Positions 42,242 through 52,210 of a DNA stretch of 64,000 bases are shown piece by piece. The notes beneath the pieces are model-generated. The model did no database searches, was not told where the DNA came from, and worked only from the letters and a program-made list of their open reading frames with translations. The stretch lies in contig JADJPU010000001.1 of assembly GCA_016713115.1 (NCBI GenBank), positions 62,001 through 126,000 on the forward strand, given 5' to 3'. The position numbers were made by a program, and so were the translations under genes. The stretch comes from Cellvibrionales bacterium. Its GTDB lineage: Bacteria > Pseudomonadota > Gammaproteobacteria > Pseudomonadales > UBA7239. Positions within the stretch are counted from its first letter, which is position 1; the number at the start of each line of letters is the position of its first letter.

Positions 42242-43546
42242 ATGGCGATAAGCATCCGACAGCAAACTGGGCTAGCTTGGTCACTGGCGCTACTGCCATT
42301 CGGCGCAATTGGGATGCTGCATGTCAATGTTCCCTACCATGACCAATGGGACTTACTGCCCCTGCTGGACGCCTATTATCAAAACCGCCTCACACTGACA
42401 GACTTTCTCGCGCCACATAACGGGCACATCCTGCTGTTCCCACAACTGTTGATGCTCGGCCTAGCACTGCTCACACAGTGGCACACTGGCGCCGAGGTGC
42501 TCGTCAGTCTGTTGCTGACTTGCCTGAATTACGCCCTGCTGTTGCGCCTGCTACTACCAAACCACGCCTCCACATCAGCGCCGTTGTTGCGCATCGGTCT
42601 ATCTCTGCTGGCATTCTCCTTTGCCCAAGCAGAAAACTGGATTTGGGGATGGCAGCTGCAAGTTCCCTTATGCCTCAGCGCTGTGCTGGCTGGGATACTC
42701 GCCTTGCAAGAAATTCGTTCTCCGTTACGAGCAGGACTGACAGCCGTTGCTTGTGGCGTGCTGGCCAGTGGCAGTTTTGCCGCCGGCATGGTGTTCTGGC
42801 TCGCGGTGTTGCCATTGGTATACCAGCGTCGCGATGGGCTGTTCTGGCCTTGGCTGCTGCTAACAGCCGTCAATTTTTGGCTATATTTCCGGTGGCTAGG
42901 CTCACCGTCTGCACTCGTGCCACACACGGATACCCGCGACATAACATTGATCACCAGCAGCGTAGGCTTGGCTAAAAGTCTTTTGGTTGGCCTCGGCGGT
43001 TTGATTGGGCGACTACATCCAGTGGCAGCTGGTATGGCTGGGTTGCTCGGATTGGGCTTGCTGGTGGCTGTCCTGCGAAAAAAACCTCGCCACCTTAAGC
43101 ATGCATCGTGGTACAGCATGGTGCTATTCAGCGTAGGCACAGCAGGGTTACTGGCTCTCTCGCGCGGCGGCATGGGTTTGGAGCAGTTGTTGGCCAGCCG
43201 CTACACCACGCTGATGTTGCCCTTTTGGTCGGTAATACTGATGCTGCTGCGCGATGGCGTACATTCTCGACGGATTGCCCTCGTCTTACTCGTTGTTGGA
43301 TTAATCACCAGCGTTTACAGCACGAAAGATTTGCAACGCATGCACCGACGCTTAGACAAAGGGCTGACGGCCTTCACCGAACCCAATACCCCAGAGGCAG
43401 AGAAGGCGTTGCGCATCATCAATCCTCGGCCAGATCCGGCTTTAGCACGCGCGGAACGAGCACTTCTGCAGAAATACGCGCTCGGTCCATACGCGCACAA
43501 CAACCGCAGCCTCAGCAACGAACAACAACCTTCTTCTGCGCAATAA
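42242..43546 (+). CDS. Polytopic membrane protein of unknown function
   Basis: A 434-residue protein with about ten to twelve predicted helices. Its N-terminal periplasmic loop after the first helix (VNVPYHDQWDLLPLLDAY, then LTLTDFLAPHNGHILLFPQL) has acidic and histidine residues arranged as in GT-C-type membrane glycosyltransferase-like proteins (an Asp after helix 1, then an HNGH segment). That resemblance is weak and the donor or acceptor is unknown. ATG 42242 is used because the longer frame lies inside pncC. The stop of pncC is five bases upstream. dxs follows after 83 bases. Confidence 0.6.
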   Translation: MAISIRQQTGLAWSLALLPFGAIGMLHVNVPYHDQWDLLPLLDAYYQNRLTLTDFLAPHNGHILLFPQLLMLGLALLTQWHTGAEVLVSLLLTCLNYALLLRLLLPNHASTSAPLLRIGLSLLAFSFAQAENWIWGWQLQVPLCLSAVLAGILALQEIRSPLRAGLTAVACGVLASGSFAAGMVFWLAVLPLVYQRRDGLFWPWLLLTAVNFWLYFRWLGSPSALVPHTDTRDITLITSSVGLAKSLLVGLGGLIGRLHPVAAGMAGLLGLGLLVAVLRKKPRHLKHASWYSMVLFSVGTAGLLALSRGGMGLEQLLASRYTTLMLPFWSVILMLLRDGVHSRRIALVLLVVGLITSVYSTKDLQRMHRRLDKGLTAFTEPNTPEAEKALRIINPRPDPALARAERALLQKYALGPYAHNNRSLSNEQQPSSAQ

Positions 43547-43629
43547 AATTCATCATTGGATTTAATTCGTCGTATTTTGTGCGTTTACAATAGCCACTCT
43601 CATTTTGCTGCTCGGCTTTGCATCACCCC

Positions 43630-45564
43630 ATGACTCCTCCGACCGCACCCACCCTGTTTCATGAAATCCCGCAACAGCGCCCGCACACGCCGCTGCTGGA
43701 TCGCATCGATACGCCGGCACAACTGCGCGAGTTGGATGAATCACAACTGCAAGAACTCGCCAATCAATTACGCGAATATTTGCTGTACAGCGTAGGGCAA
43801 AGCGGCGGGCATTTTGGCGCCGGCTTGGGTGTGGTCGAACTCACAGTCGCATTGCACTTTGTTTACAACACACCGGAAGATCGTTTGGTGTGGGATGTCG
43901 GTCACCAAACTTATCCGCACAAAATTCTCACCGGTCGCCGCGAACAACTACCAACAATTCGCCAGCAAAACAGCTTGTCGGGGTTTCCAAAACGCAGTGA
44001 AAGCGAGTACGACACCTTTGGCGTCGGTCACTCCAGCACTTCCATTTCTGCTGCACTGGGCATGGCACTCGCCGCTAAAGCACAAAACTTATCGCGCAAA
44101 ACCGTGGCTGTGATTGGTGATGGCGCAATGACAGCGGGCATGGCATTTGAAGCGCTGAATCACGCCGGCCACACAGGTGCCAATATGTTGGTGGTGTTGA
44201 ACGACAACAATATGTCGATCTCACACAATGTCGGCGGCCTCGCCACTTACTTTGCCAAAATTTGGGCGAGTAAGTTGTACACCTCCGTGCGCAGCGGTGG
44301 CAAAAAAGTGCTGTCAAAAATTCCACCGGCGTTTCAATTGGCGCGTCGCACCGAAGAGCACATGAAAGGCATGGTCGCGCCCGGCACTTTATTTGAAGAA
44401 TTGGGCTTTAACTACATCGGCCCTATCGATGGCCACAATTTAAGCGACCTCGTGCGCACACTGGACAATTTGCGCGAGTTGGAAGGCCCGCAGTTGCTGC
44501 ACATCATCACTACCAAAGGCAAAGGTTTTGCACCAGCAGAAGCCGATCCGATCACTTATCACGCTTTATCCAAAATTGAAGCCGCACCGAAAAAAGTGCA
44601 GTTGGTGGATGAAAAACCGAAAGGCAAAAAATATCAGGATATTTTTGGCGACTGGCTGTGTGACATGGCTACGGTTGATAAAAAACTGATCGGGATTACA
44701 CCGGCCATGAGTGAAGGCTCAGGCATGGTGGCTTTCAGCGAACGCTTTCCTGAACAATTTCACGATGTGGCGATTGCCGAGCAACATGCCGTCACACTCG
44801 CGGCAGGTTTGGCCTGCGATGGCATGAAACCGGTTGTCGCGATTTACTCCACTTTTTTGCAACGCGCTTACGATCAATTGATACACGATGTCGCGCTGCA
44901 AGAACTGGACATGTTGTTTGCGATTGATCGCGCAGGGCTCGTCGGTTAAGACGGCGCTACGCACGCCGGCAGTTTTGATCTCAGTTTTTTGCGCTGTATT
45001 CCGAACATCGTAGTGATGGCGCCGTCTGATGAAAACGAGTGCCGGCAAATGCTATACACCGGCTATCAATACCGCGGCACGGCAGCGGTGCGTTATCCGC
45101 GCGGCACCGGCCCCAACGCCGTGGTAGCGCGTGAAATGACGGCATTGCCCATCGGCAAAGGTGTTGTGAAACGCGAAGGACAGCGCGTTGCCATACTCAG
45201 TTTTGGCGCTTTGTTACAACGCGCGTTGTGTGCAGCAGAAACATTGAATGCCACCGTTGTTGATATGCGTTTTGTGAAGCCGTTGGATGAAGCGCTGATT
45301 CTGCAGATGGCAGCACAACACACACTGCTGGTGACGCTAGAAGAAAATACACTGATGGGTGGTGCCGGCGCTGCCGTCAACGAATTTTTAGCCGCACAAG
45401 GCATGGTGATGCCCGTGTTAAACCTCGGCTTGCCCGATGCATTTCTCCATCACGGCAAGCACAGCGACTTACTGGATGATTGCGGGCTTTCTGCTGCAGC
45501 AATCACCCAAACTATCGAACAGCGCCTAGAAAAAATTCAGCACAGCCATCAGCGCGCGGTTTGA
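43630..45564 (+). pseudogene. dxs: 1-deoxy-D-xylulose-5-phosphate synthase with an in-frame TAA
   Basis: DXS makes DXP from pyruvate and glyceraldehyde-3-phosphate for isoprenoids, thiamin and pyridoxal. The whole family length (about 644 codons) is present: GGHFGAGLGVVELTVALH, the TPP site GDGAMTAGMAFE with LNDNNMSIS, AEQHAVTLAAG, and after the stop DGATHAGSFDLSFLRCIP, ENTLMGGAGAAVNEF and C-terminal regions. TAA at 44947-44949 replaces one codon in the conserved LVG-x-DGATHAG loop. The reading frame is the same on both sides. A single substitution from GAA would explain it. dxs is normally essential, so a sequencing error, a second copy or readthrough must be considered. Confidence 0.9.
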
Positions 45565-46859
45565 AGATACACCACATCCTGCGTGTCTCTTGCCTGTTGC
45601 AACAACAGTTGGCGCATAGCATTTTTAGTTTCTGCATACGCAGAACTTTCCGCTAGATTATGCCTATTTAACGCATCGCTACGCACATCGTACAACTCCT
45701 CCACAGGCGAACGCCGATCAAAACACTGCGCCTGTTCTGAGTTGAGCTTGCTCGCTTGAAAAGCCTGTATCAACGCCTTACCCATGGGCTGCGCTTCCAA
45801 CAAGCAGCGGTATTTGCTCTCTGCAAAGTTATGAATATATAAAAAATCTTTATTGCGCACCGCGCGGCGATTTAACACGAAGCCGTGATCAAACTGCTCA
45901 GAAAAAACTTCTGAGCGGAAATTTTCGGTGGTATTTTTAAACAAAGAAACGAACGACTTCCCTTGCATTGATTCAGCAGAAGCTACGCCAGCGAGCTCCA
46001 ACACCGTTGGCATAATATCTATTGAACTCACCAAGGCATTACTTTGTGACTGCGCAGCAATACGCGCACCTGCCATGATCAAGGGCGTTTTAATGCCCGC
46101 GTCATACAGCGTGGTTTTTGCGCGTGGCATGGGCGCGCCGTTATCTGATAGAAAAATAATATAGGTGTTATCCAACAAATTTTGCGCACGCAGCTCATCC
46201 ACTACTTTTCCTACATAACTGTCGAGGCGCGTAATTTCTGTGTAGTACTGCGCAATGGTGTAGCGTGCATCTGGCCCGTCTAAATATGCCGGCAAAATCA
46301 CGGCATCTTGGGGCTGATACGGGCCATCTGGCTGCAGTGGCGCATACGGCACATGCGGGTCGCGGCTGGCAAACCAAAAGAAAAACGGTTTATCTTTTGG
46401 GCGATTGCGCAGTGCATCGACCCAGCCTTCCGCACCGCTCTCCCCTGGCGGGTCTTTCACCACATCCCACTGCGGCACCACCAAACCGCCGTTATGCCAC
46501 TTGCCAATAGACGCCGTGTAATAACCGGCATTGCGCAAATACGCCGCCACGGTTTTCTGCTCCGCAGGCAATACATCATTTAGTTTGGGTGAGCCGGTGT
46601 TGTGCGGATAACGCCCCGTCAAAATACTGGCGCGGCTGGCTGTGCAAGAAGAAGTCGACAAAAAGGCATTATTAAATTGCATGCCCTGCTTGGCCAGCTG
46701 GTCAATATTGGGCGACTTGATCACCGAGTGACCGAAAACCCCTAAGTCATTGGCACCCAAATCATCGGCAATAATCACTACGAAATTGGGTGGCAAGGGC
46801 GCAGCTTGTACAACATTGCATAACAAACAGACCAACAGCCAGCCCAGTATTTTTTTCAC
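45549..46859 (-). CDS. Secreted type I sulfatase
   Basis: A 436-residue exported sulfatase (signal peptide about 1-19, VQAA). The catalytic motif is SSCTASRASILTGRYP, with Cys72 in C-x-A-S-R, the site converted to formylglycine. Metal ligands lie in ADDLGANDLG (Asp32, Asp33) and FLSDNGAP. It is closest in style to N-sulfoglucosamine sulfohydrolase-like enzymes acting on sulfated glycans; the substrate is unknown. Its ATG overlaps the stop of the radical SAM gene (ATGA). Its end overlaps the end of dxs on the other strand by 16 bases. Confidence 0.88.
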   Translation of the reverse strand: MKKILGWLLVCLLCNVVQAAPLPPNFVVIIADDLGANDLGVFGHSVIKSPNIDQLAKQGMQFNNAFLSTSSCTASRASILTGRYPHNTGSPKLNDVLPAEQKTVAAYLRNAGYYTASIGKWHNGGLVVPQWDVVKDPPGESGAEGWVDALRNRPKDKPFFFWFASRDPHVPYAPLQPDGPYQPQDAVILPAYLDGPDARYTIAQYYTEITRLDSYVGKVVDELRAQNLLDNTYIIFLSDNGAPMPRAKTTLYDAGIKTPLIMAGARIAAQSQSNALVSSIDIMPTVLELAGVASAESMQGKSFVSLFKNTTENFRSEVFSEQFDHGFVLNRRAVRNKDFLYIHNFAESKYRCLLEAQPMGKALIQAFQASKLNSEQAQCFDRRSPVEELYDVRSDALNRHNLAESSAYAETKNAMRQLLLQQARDTQDVVYLQTAR

Positions 46860-48295
46860 AGCTTTATTTCTCTGCGCTGATGCACCGCCAAAATATTCGC
46901 AGAGGATGGCACAGCGCGCACTGCATCTCGTGCTTCTGGCATAAACACCTGTTGAAAAACTTTTTCAAACCACTCTGCGTACATAGTGAAGTGGCTGTGA
47001 AAGGAATGCTGTTTGGGATACGCACTTTTCTTCATGCAAGCGCCACACATAGCGGTGAGGTATTCGCCGTTTGCCGCGTGCTGTCTGATGGTTTGATAAG
47101 CTGCGTTATTCCAAATTTCACTGCCGGATGCTTCTTGCAAATGACCTATCCAGTGTTTCGTTTCCGTAAAACAACAGGTTTTTACCCTGCCATCAAACGA
47201 GGCGTGAAAGGTTTTGAATGGCTCAAAACAGGGAGTGCCTTTGTGCGCAAAAAAATTGTCGTCCGCAACAGACAGTGCACGCCGCTCACGCATTTTTCTT
47301 TCATCACTCGCCGCCACCTTTTTCTCTTCACGCTTTTCAGAAGAATTCGCCACGGCTTTAATCTGTGAGACAGGCAGTTTCTCATCCAGAATGCGTTGAA
47401 ATAACGCTTCTCGCTCTACATCCGGCATGGCGTTAAATGTGCGCTCATAATTCAGCGCGTGTTTCTGCGTAGCTTCATAAGGCGCGCTTGCCAAACGCAC
47501 GCCCAAAGTGTCTGCCAGCGCCTTTGCCTCTTGCACAAGATGCGCTTCTCGCTCTGGATGCATGTGTGATTCGTGATGTTTCAACTCGGCAATTTTTCCT
47601 GCGTACAAGCGCAGCGGTTTGACATGAATAACATTGGCACCTGCATCGGCCATCAATTGCACAAATGCAGGCAGCTTTTCAATATGGTGTTGAAAAGCCA
47701 AGCTGTTAATTTCGATGCGCGGATACTGACTGCCCGCTGCTTGTTTGGCTTTTGCCAAGCGACGAATACCGCCTAGCACACGATCAAAATCACCGCCGAT
47801 ATAGATGTTTTCATATTCTTCTGCAGTCACACCGGAAAAACTGATTGAGATGCGATGCACATGACCCTGCACCAAGTGCTGACACAACTCGTCATCCAAG
47901 TGCATGCCATTAGTAAAAAAGTCGATCAGTGCTTCGTAGCGCGACAAGTACTGCAGCAGCTCTTTATATTGCGGGTGTATGGTAGGCTCACCGTAACCAC
48001 TGGCGTGAATGATCAACGCATGCTTCAAAATTTCTTCTAACGGCTCAGTGGCTGTTTCATAAGCAATCACACCGCGATCTTCGCGTTTGAGCGCAAAAAA
48101 GCGATCAACATTCAAAGCAGAGAATGTTGGGCACATCGCGCACTGCAAATCACAGATATTGCTTACTTCCAGAAACACTTCCAACGGCCAACGCGGAAAC
48201 TCCTGCCCTTCAGAGAATCGCAAAAACGACTCAATTGCCTCACGCTTCTGCGTCGTGAATTGCGCCTTTGCTTGAATTGGCAGTCCGTTCGACAT
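46856..48295 (-). CDS. Radical SAM/SPASM-domain protein
   Basis: A 479-residue radical SAM enzyme. The cluster motif is C48-x3-C52-x2-C55 (SNICDLQCAMC). The C-terminal part has SPASM-like cysteines (GTPCFEPF, VKTCCFTETKHWIGHL, MCGACMKKSA) that would hold auxiliary 4Fe-4S clusters. This group often modifies peptides or proteins, or sugars; the N-terminus is not that of known anaerobic sulfatase-maturating enzymes. It begins directly after the stop of the PfkB kinase gene (TGA ATG) and overlaps the sulfatase start, so the three are one operon. Function unknown. Confidence 0.85.
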   Translation of the reverse strand: MSNGLPIQAKAQFTTQKREAIESFLRFSEGQEFPRWPLEVFLEVSNICDLQCAMCPTFSALNVDRFFALKREDRGVIAYETATEPLEEILKHALIIHASGYGEPTIHPQYKELLQYLSRYEALIDFFTNGMHLDDELCQHLVQGHVHRISISFSGVTAEEYENIYIGGDFDRVLGGIRRLAKAKQAAGSQYPRIEINSLAFQHHIEKLPAFVQLMADAGANVIHVKPLRLYAGKIAELKHHESHMHPEREAHLVQEAKALADTLGVRLASAPYEATQKHALNYERTFNAMPDVEREALFQRILDEKLPVSQIKAVANSSEKREEKKVAASDERKMRERRALSVADDNFFAHKGTPCFEPFKTFHASFDGRVKTCCFTETKHWIGHLQEASGSEIWNNAAYQTIRQHAANGEYLTAMCGACMKKSAYPKQHSFHSHFTMYAEWFEKVFQQVFMPEARDAVRAVPSSANILAVHQRREIKL

Positions 48296-49288
48296 TCAGC
48301 CCAATACTTCCTGGAAAATTTGCGCGTGTTTTTCTGCAACTAGGCGCGGCCCATAATGGCTCACCACTTCTGCCGCTGCACGGCTGGCTAAATTACCCGC
48401 TTCTACCCATGAATAACCGTGCGTGATGGCGTACAAAAATGCACCGGCAAACATATCGCCCGCGCCGTTGCTGTCGATGGCTTTTACCGCGTGCGACGCG
48501 ATGGTGTGCAGCTGCTCACCATCAAAAATCAAAGCACCGCGTGAGCCGCACGTGATAGCAAAAGTTTTTGCATATTTTTTAAGTGCTTCTGCGGCGGATT
48601 GCATATCGCTGCAAGCAGTGAAGCCGCACGCTTCATCTTCATTGCAAAACAATAAATCCACACCACCACCAATCATTTCGCGCAAGCCATCGCCAAAAAA
48701 CTCCACCATCCCTGGATCCGACAAAGACAGCGCTGTTTTTACACCGTGCTGTTCAGCCGTCTCGCGCAGTTGAATCGCTGCGGCGCGACCGGTGGGCGAT
48801 GTCACTAAATAACCTTCAATGTACGCATACTGCGTTTGTGCAATCGCCGCTGCATTCAATGTTTGGCTGCATAGCGTTTCACTGATACCCAAATGTGTCA
48901 GCATCGTGCGCTCGGCGTCCGGCGTAATCAGCACCAAACATTTACCGGTTTCACCCGCTGCAGACGGCTCTATGCCGTTGCAGGCCACGCCAGCCACTTG
49001 CATATCGTGATGATAAAAATTGCCGTTGTCGTCATTGGCGACTTTGCAGGAATAAAAAGTTTTCGCGCCAAAATAACTGGCGGCGATTACCGAGTTGGCT
49101 GCACTGCCACCGCTGCGTTTGTTGTGAATCGTGTGATCGGCGAGATACGCCATGATGGCTTGCTGTTTTTCTGCATCCACCAAGGTCATGTGCCCTTTGG
49201 TGATGTCCAGTTGCGCCAAATCCTGATCCGACACATCGATCTCTGTATCGACCAGTGCCGCGCCTATGCCATAAATGTGATAACGCAT
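48296..49288 (-). CDS. PfkB family kinase (adenosine kinase-like)
   Basis: A 330-residue ribokinase-fold protein. Substrate-side GGSAANSVIAASYFGA and the anion hole motif DSNGAGDMFAGAF near the C-terminus (D is the catalytic base; usually DTNGAGD in adenosine kinases) define the family. The SNG in place of TNG/TTG is a small variation. Adenosine or another nucleoside or sugar could be the substrate. It is the first gene of the operon leading to the radical SAM and sulfatase genes. Start ATG 49288; the mrcB gene is divergent 85 bases away. Confidence 0.85.
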   Translation of the reverse strand: MRYHIYGIGAALVDTEIDVSDQDLAQLDITKGHMTLVDAEKQQAIMAYLADHTIHNKRSGGSAANSVIAASYFGAKTFYSCKVANDDNGNFYHHDMQVAGVACNGIEPSAAGETGKCLVLITPDAERTMLTHLGISETLCSQTLNAAAIAQTQYAYIEGYLVTSPTGRAAAIQLRETAEQHGVKTALSLSDPGMVEFFGDGLREMIGGGVDLLFCNEDEACGFTACSDMQSAAEALKKYAKTFAITCGSRGALIFDGEQLHTIASHAVKAIDSNGAGDMFAGAFLYAITHGYSWVEAGNLASRAAAEVVSHYGPRLVAEKHAQIFQEVLG

Positions 49289-49373
49289 TGTTTTTTATTC
49301 ACTTAATTAAACGAGCTGGCATTATCCACCACAAAAGCCTTGCCTGTAATGCCCGCCTGCGTACACTGACGCG

Positions 49374-51712
49374 ATGCCAAATCACCGCCCCTCTCCCCGC
49401 CGCACCCGTCGCAAACACCCTGCCCGCAACAGTCGTCGCTGGTGGGTGTCGCTGCTGATTTTTACTGCCAAATGTGCCGCCGTGGTGATTCCCTTTGTGT
49501 TGCTTGCCAGCGTGTATGTGGATTCACTGGTGCGCAACAAATTTGAAGGGCGCAAATGGACGATCCCCGCCAAGGTATACGCCAAGCCCTTAGAGCTGTA
49601 TCCCGGGCAGCCATTCTCTGCCAAGGGCATGACCGATGCCTTAACGCTGCTGGGCTATCAAGCCTCTAGCGCAGCGGGCTTCCCGGTCAGTACCGCCAGA
49701 CAGGTGACAGCGTAGAAATGCATACCCGCGGCTTCGCGTTTGCGGATAAACCGGAGCCTTCGCGCCATGTTCGACTGGATTTCAACAGCAGCGGCATCAC
49801 GCAGATTTACGATAAAAGCGGCAAAACACTGCCGCTTTTGCGCCTCGAACCTTTGATGATCGGCAGCTTGTATTCCGGCAAGCATGACGATCGACTGCTA
49901 GTGAAATTGGAAGATGTGCCGCCGGTGATGCTGGCGGGTTTGGTTGCTACTGAAGACCGCTACTTCATGGACCATCATGGCATCTCCCTACGCGGCATTC
50001 TGCGTGCGCTGTGGATCAATATTTCTGCCGGTGGTTTGGTGCAAGGCGGCAGCACCATCACACAGCAGTTGGTGAAAAACTTTTACCTCAATTCTGAGCG
50101 CACGCTGTCGCGCAAAATCTTAGAAGTGTGGATGTCGGTGTTGCTGGAAGTGCACTACAGCAAACGCGAAATCTTGGAAACTTACATCAACGAAGTGTAT
50201 TTCGGGCAGGAAGGCGGGCGTTCCATTAATGGCTTCGGCTTGGCCAGCCAACAGTTCTTCCGCCAGCCATTGAACGAGCTAAAACTGCACCAGATGGCAC
50301 TGTTGATTGGCATGGTGAAAGGCCCCTCCTATTACAACCCATGGCGCAATCCGGAACGCGCCACCGAGCGCCGCCGCGTGGTATTGGGCACGATGCTGGA
50401 CCAAGGCGTTATCAGCCAAGCGGAGTACGACTGGGCAGACAAGCAGGCATTAGGTGTAGGTAGCGGTGGACAGGCACGCATTGGCGTTTATCCAGCATTT
50501 TTAGAATTGGTGCGCCGCCAACTGAACACAGAATACAAAGACGAAGACTTGCTGACCGAAGGCTTGAAGATTTTCACCACCATCGACCCACAGGTGCAGT
50601 GGCTAGCCGAACAAGCGCTGCAAAACGGCATCAACAAACTGGAAAATACGCACAAGTCGCTGACGGCGGCCAAGGGCCAGCTACAAGGTGCTGTGGTTGT
50701 TACCAATCCCACCAATGGCGAAGTTGTTGCCTTGGTTGGCGATCGCACTCCTAAATTTTCCGGCTTTAATCGTGCGATTGATGCCAACCGTCCCGTGGGC
50801 TCACTGCTGAAGCCGTTCATCTTTTTATCCGCGCTGGAAAGTGGCAAGTTTTCGCTCGCCACGCAGGTAGATGACTCACCGCTGAGCTGGCGCAATGCCA
50901 ACGGCTCGTGGTGGCGACCGCAAAACTACGATGGCAAATCGCACGGCAATGTCTCACTGCTAGAAACGCTGGCACACTCTTACAACTTGGCCACGGCACG
51001 CGTGGGCTTGCAGGTGGGCGTGAAACCGCTGGTCCAGGTGATTCGACGCGCCGGTGTGCAATCGGAACTGGATCCCGTGCCTTCCCTCCTGCTCGGTGCA
51101 GGTGGCATGTCGCCGTTGGAAGTGGCGCGCCTGTATCAAATGCTCGCCTCGGGCGGTTTCACCCTGCCTATCCGCACCATCCGCGATGTGTACACCGCCG
51201 AAGGTAAGCCCATCAAACGCTACGGTTTAGAAATGGAACAAACCGTTGATGCGGCTTACACACAAGAAATTACTTGGGCAATGCAAGCCGTGCTGCGCGA
51301 AGGTACCGCGCGAGCAGCTTATGACCGCCTGCCCTTCGGCCTGCGCTTGGCCGGTAAGACCGGCACCACCGACAGCCAGCGCGACAGCTGGTTTGCCGGC
51401 TTCTCCGGCAACTACAACACCGTGGTGTGGGTGGGTCGAGATGATAACCAGAAGATGCCACTCACCGGTGCCACAGGCGCGCTGCCCATTTGGATCAGCT
51501 TGATGGCCTCTCTGCCCAACCAAACACTGCCGGAACCCTCGCACGCCAATATTGAATGGCAGTGGATAGATGAAGCCAGCGGCAATCGCACCGATGAAGG
51601 CTGTAGTGGCGCCAGTCGTATGCCCATTGATCGCCGTTCCCCACAACCTGCTTATGTTTCCTGTCGCGGCCGCTCGCCGGTAAACTTGCTGGATCAGTTT
51701 CTCGGACACTAA
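49374..51712 (+). pseudogene. mrcB: Penicillin-binding protein 1B (MrcB), frameshifted near the N-terminus
   Basis: PBP1B polymerises and cross-links peptidoglycan. The first frame (from ATG 49374) has an Arg-rich cytoplasmic start, one transmembrane helix and FEGRKWTIPAKVYAKPLELYPGQ. The second carries PGQYRQTGDSVEMHTRGF, the glycosyltransferase domain (EDRYFMDHHGISLRG, GGSTITQQLVKN), and the transpeptidase domain (RPVGSLLKPF with SxxK, SYN, KTGTTD). The two join if one C is restored in the C run at 49682-49684. Total length is then about 779 residues, normal for PBP1B. The downstream TPR lipoprotein gene follows by 3 bases. Confidence 0.9.
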
Positions 51713-51715
51713 ATC

Positions 51716-52201
51716 ATGAACCCACCATTACAACGCTCACTGAAGCTGTGCTGCTTGGCTGTTGGCAGCGTTTTGCTCAGCGCCTGTGCTATCGAACCGA
51801 GCTCCTCCTCTAAACCTGCACCTATCGAAGAAATCGGCAGCTCCGCGCAGCACGCGCACCACACGGCGCCAACCGCCGCCGGCACCAACAGCCCCGTATC
51901 TGCTGCAGCTGAGCCACAGCCCGAGGCGGCGCCGCGCCCGATTCAAAATCCTGCTGCAGCCAACTTGTTGGAAGACGCGGCGCAAGCACGCGCACAGGGT
52001 GACTACACCCGCGCGCAAACACTGGCCGAACGCGCGCAAACACTGGCACCGCAAGAAGCACGGGCTTACCTAGAATTGTCGCGTATCTACGAACAGCGCG
52101 GCGACACAACACGCGCGCGACAAATGGCGATACGCGGATTATCCGTGGTGCGCGATGACCCTAGCACCGAGCGCAATTTGCAACAGCTGAGCGCACAGTA
52201 A
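51716..52201 (+). CDS. TPR-containing lipoprotein
   Basis: A 161-residue predicted lipoprotein: signal sequence with lipobox LSAC (Cys about residue 24), a Ser/Pro/Ala-rich linker (25-80), then tetratricopeptide-like helices (about 85-150: AAQARAQGDYTRAQTLAERAQTLAP, AYLELSRIYEQRGDTTRARQMA in part). A small TPR lipoprotein next to mrcB also occurs in pseudomonads as I recall, and outer-membrane lipoproteins activate PBP1B in E. coli (LpoB). An equivalent role here is only suggested by the gene pair. Confidence 0.75.
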   Translation: MNPPLQRSLKLCCLAVGSVLLSACAIEPSSSSKPAPIEEIGSSAQHAHHTAPTAAGTNSPVSAAAEPQPEAAPRPIQNPAAANLLEDAAQARAQGDYTRAQTLAERAQTLAPQEARAYLELSRIYEQRGDTTRARQMAIRGLSVVRDDPSTERNLQQLSAQ

Positions 52202-52210
52202 ACGCAGCCT

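Noticed and set aside
44947..44949. Stop codon recoding in dxs
   Set aside because: TAA is not used for selenocysteine or pyrrolysine and the site is ordinary in homologues.
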